NCBI GenBank assembly: GCA_016287035.1
Contig: JAEEVI010000011.1
Coordinates: 1 to 6,308, forward strand
Direction: 5' to 3'
DNA: 6,308 nucleotides
Origin: Bacillota bacterium
Lineage (GTDB): Bacteria; Bacillota; Clostridia; Peptostreptococcales; Anaerovoracaceae
A program made the position numbers and the translations under genes. This document shows, piece by piece, positions 5,739 through 6,308 of this stretch. The notes beneath the pieces are model-generated. The model did not search any database. It saw only the letters and a list, made by a program, of their open reading frames with translations, and was not told where the DNA came from. Every line of letters starts with the position of its first letter. Positions within the stretch are counted from its first letter, which is position 1.

Positions 5739-5906
5739 ATGAGCGAAGATATAAACAAGGATCTGCAGCCGGTCGACAACACGGGCGAGAACAATCCCGA
5801 CTACGGGATGAAGAACTCCTACGAGTTGGCGGAGCAGTTCTTCGGCGCCGTAAGCGGCGCGGAGATAAGCTCCTGGTTCGACGAGGAAAAGGACGGCGAA
5901 GAATAA
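5739..5906 (+). CDS. Small highly acidic protein, 55 residues, unrecognised
   Basis: The product begins MSEDINKDLQPVDNTGENNP and ends SSWFDEEKDGEE. It has 15 Asp/Glu against 3 Lys and no Arg, no Cys and no hydrophobic membrane segment, so it is soluble and acidic with one probable amphipathic helix (about 26-47, including YELAEQFF). The expression signals are unusually good for so short a frame: consensus extended -10, ribosome site AGGAGGT (5726-5732) six nt from the ATG, and a strong terminator right after the stop. That makes a monocistronic message of about 230 nt and is the main reason to believe it is real. It could be a small regulator, a binding partner of another protein, or a precursor peptide. 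No maturation enzyme is visible nearby, and the ABC exporter is on the same strand but separated by the divergent gene. I recognise no family. Confidence 0.8.
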   Translation: MSEDINKDLQPVDNTGENNPDYGMKNSYELAEQFFGAVSGAEISSWFDEEKDGEE

Positions 5907-5912
5907 CGCGCG

Positions 5913-5942
5913 GCGGGCTCCGTTTCGGAGCCCGCTTTCTTT
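5913..5942 (+). terminator. Intrinsic terminator of the acidic small gene
   Basis: A perfect 10-bp stem GCGGGCTCCG/CGGAGCCCGC (5913-5922 with 5926-5935) closes a TTT loop and is followed by TTTCTTT (5936-5942). It begins six nt after the stop codon. On the minus strand it lies about 20 nt past the end of the uridine phosphorylase gene but lacks a U tract in that direction, so it probably serves mainly the plus strand. Confidence 0.9.
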
Positions 5943-5954
5943 AACTCACCAGGT

Positions 5955-6308
5955 TTACATATTATTCGTTTTGTCTCTTTGTATTATCAGCCGCATGGCT
6001 TCGACCGCCGTGCGGACCGATGCCGAGGTATCCTCGCTCATGTTCTGATCGAGACCCGCTGCTTCCCTCTCCTGGTTCCAGATAACGTGGAAGCACGACC
6101 CGCATCTGCACCCCAGAGCCGAAGCGACGACGAACAGCGCGGCGGACTCCATCTCCGAAGCCTTTACGCCCAGCCTCTTCCACGCCTCCCACTTCTGCAG
6201 GAGCTCATAGCTCACAGGCATCTTCGCAGGAGAATGCTGGCCGTAGAACGAATCCTTGCACTGGACTATGCCGACGTGGACTGTCTTTCCGAGCGAAACG
6301 GCCGCCTC
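5955..6308 (-). CDS. udp: Uridine phosphorylase, C-terminal fragment
   Basis: The last 117 residues of a nucleoside phosphorylase that enters from the right edge. HVGIVQCKDSFYGQH, then MPVSYELLQKWEAWKRLG, then ASEMESAALFVVAS and NQEREAAG are typical of the Firmicutes-type uridine phosphorylase; the EMES motif provides the Glu that binds the ribose hydroxyls. The enzyme splits uridine with phosphate to uracil and ribose-1-phosphate in pyrimidine salvage, in the cytosol. The start and the phosphate-binding N-terminal part are outside. An odd detail is CRCGSC just after the EMES helix (fragment residues 67-72), three cysteines in six residues. It ends convergently with the acidic small gene, whose terminator lies between. 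A related purine or 5'-methylthioadenosine phosphorylase is possible but less likely from these motifs. Confidence 0.92.
   Translation of the reverse strand, partial: EAAVSLGKTVHVGIVQCKDSFYGQHSPAKMPVSYELLQKWEAWKRLGVKASEMESAALFVVASALGCRCGSCFHVIWNQEREAAGLDQNMSEDTSASVRTAVEAMRLIIQRDKTNNM

Noticed and set aside
5739..5906. Ribosomally made modified-peptide (RiPP) precursor exported by the nearby ABC transporter
   Set aside because: There is no Cys-, Ser- or Thr-rich core, no double-Gly leader, no modifying enzyme in view, and the exporter lacks a peptidase domain; position alone is not enough.

Overview
The window reads as a piece of a GC-rich chromosome from a Gram-positive anaerobe, most likely a member of the Clostridia. 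The grounds are Shine-Dalgarno sites of the AGGAGG type before nearly every gene, U-tract terminators, extended -10 promoters, a Firmicutes-style uridine phosphorylase, and Arg AGG and Ile ATA codons used freely despite high GC. This placement is inference; no marker gene is present. I see no RNA genes, mobile elements or CRISPR.

Left half (1-2534, minus strand): a catabolic-looking operon read right to left. A strong promoter (TTGACT, 17 bp, TATATT with an extended -10) lies directly behind the terminator of a LacI-type regulator gene. A 14-bp palindrome of the LacI/GalR/CcpA type covers the predicted transcription start, and a 12-nt sequence from this region is repeated 54 bp downstream in the leader. 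The genes are a creatininase-family metal-dependent amidohydrolase, a Tm-1-like (UPF0261) ATP-binding-domain protein, and the start of a zinc-dependent alcohol dehydrogenase that runs off the left edge. Two strong stem-loops separate the first two genes. The set looks like a pathway for an unknown substrate, controlled by the LacI-type protein encoded just upstream (2584-3612).

Middle (3634-5456): a divergent intergenic region with overlapping promoters separates the regulator from a plus-strand gene for a complete ABC exporter half-transporter (MsbA/LmrA type), probably a homodimer. Nothing links it functionally to the operon except position.

Right part (5457-6308): two short genes, divergently transcribed from almost superimposed extended -10 elements. 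One (minus) encodes a 53-residue protein with a signal-peptide-like N-terminus and a C-terminal membrane segment. The other (plus) encodes a very acidic 55-residue protein with an ideal ribosome binding site and its own intrinsic terminator. I recognise neither. The window ends in the C-terminal part of a uridine phosphorylase on the minus strand.

The parts most likely to be undescribed are the creatininase/Tm-1-like/alcohol dehydrogenase operon with its repeated operator-like elements, and the two small proteins with their shared promoter region.
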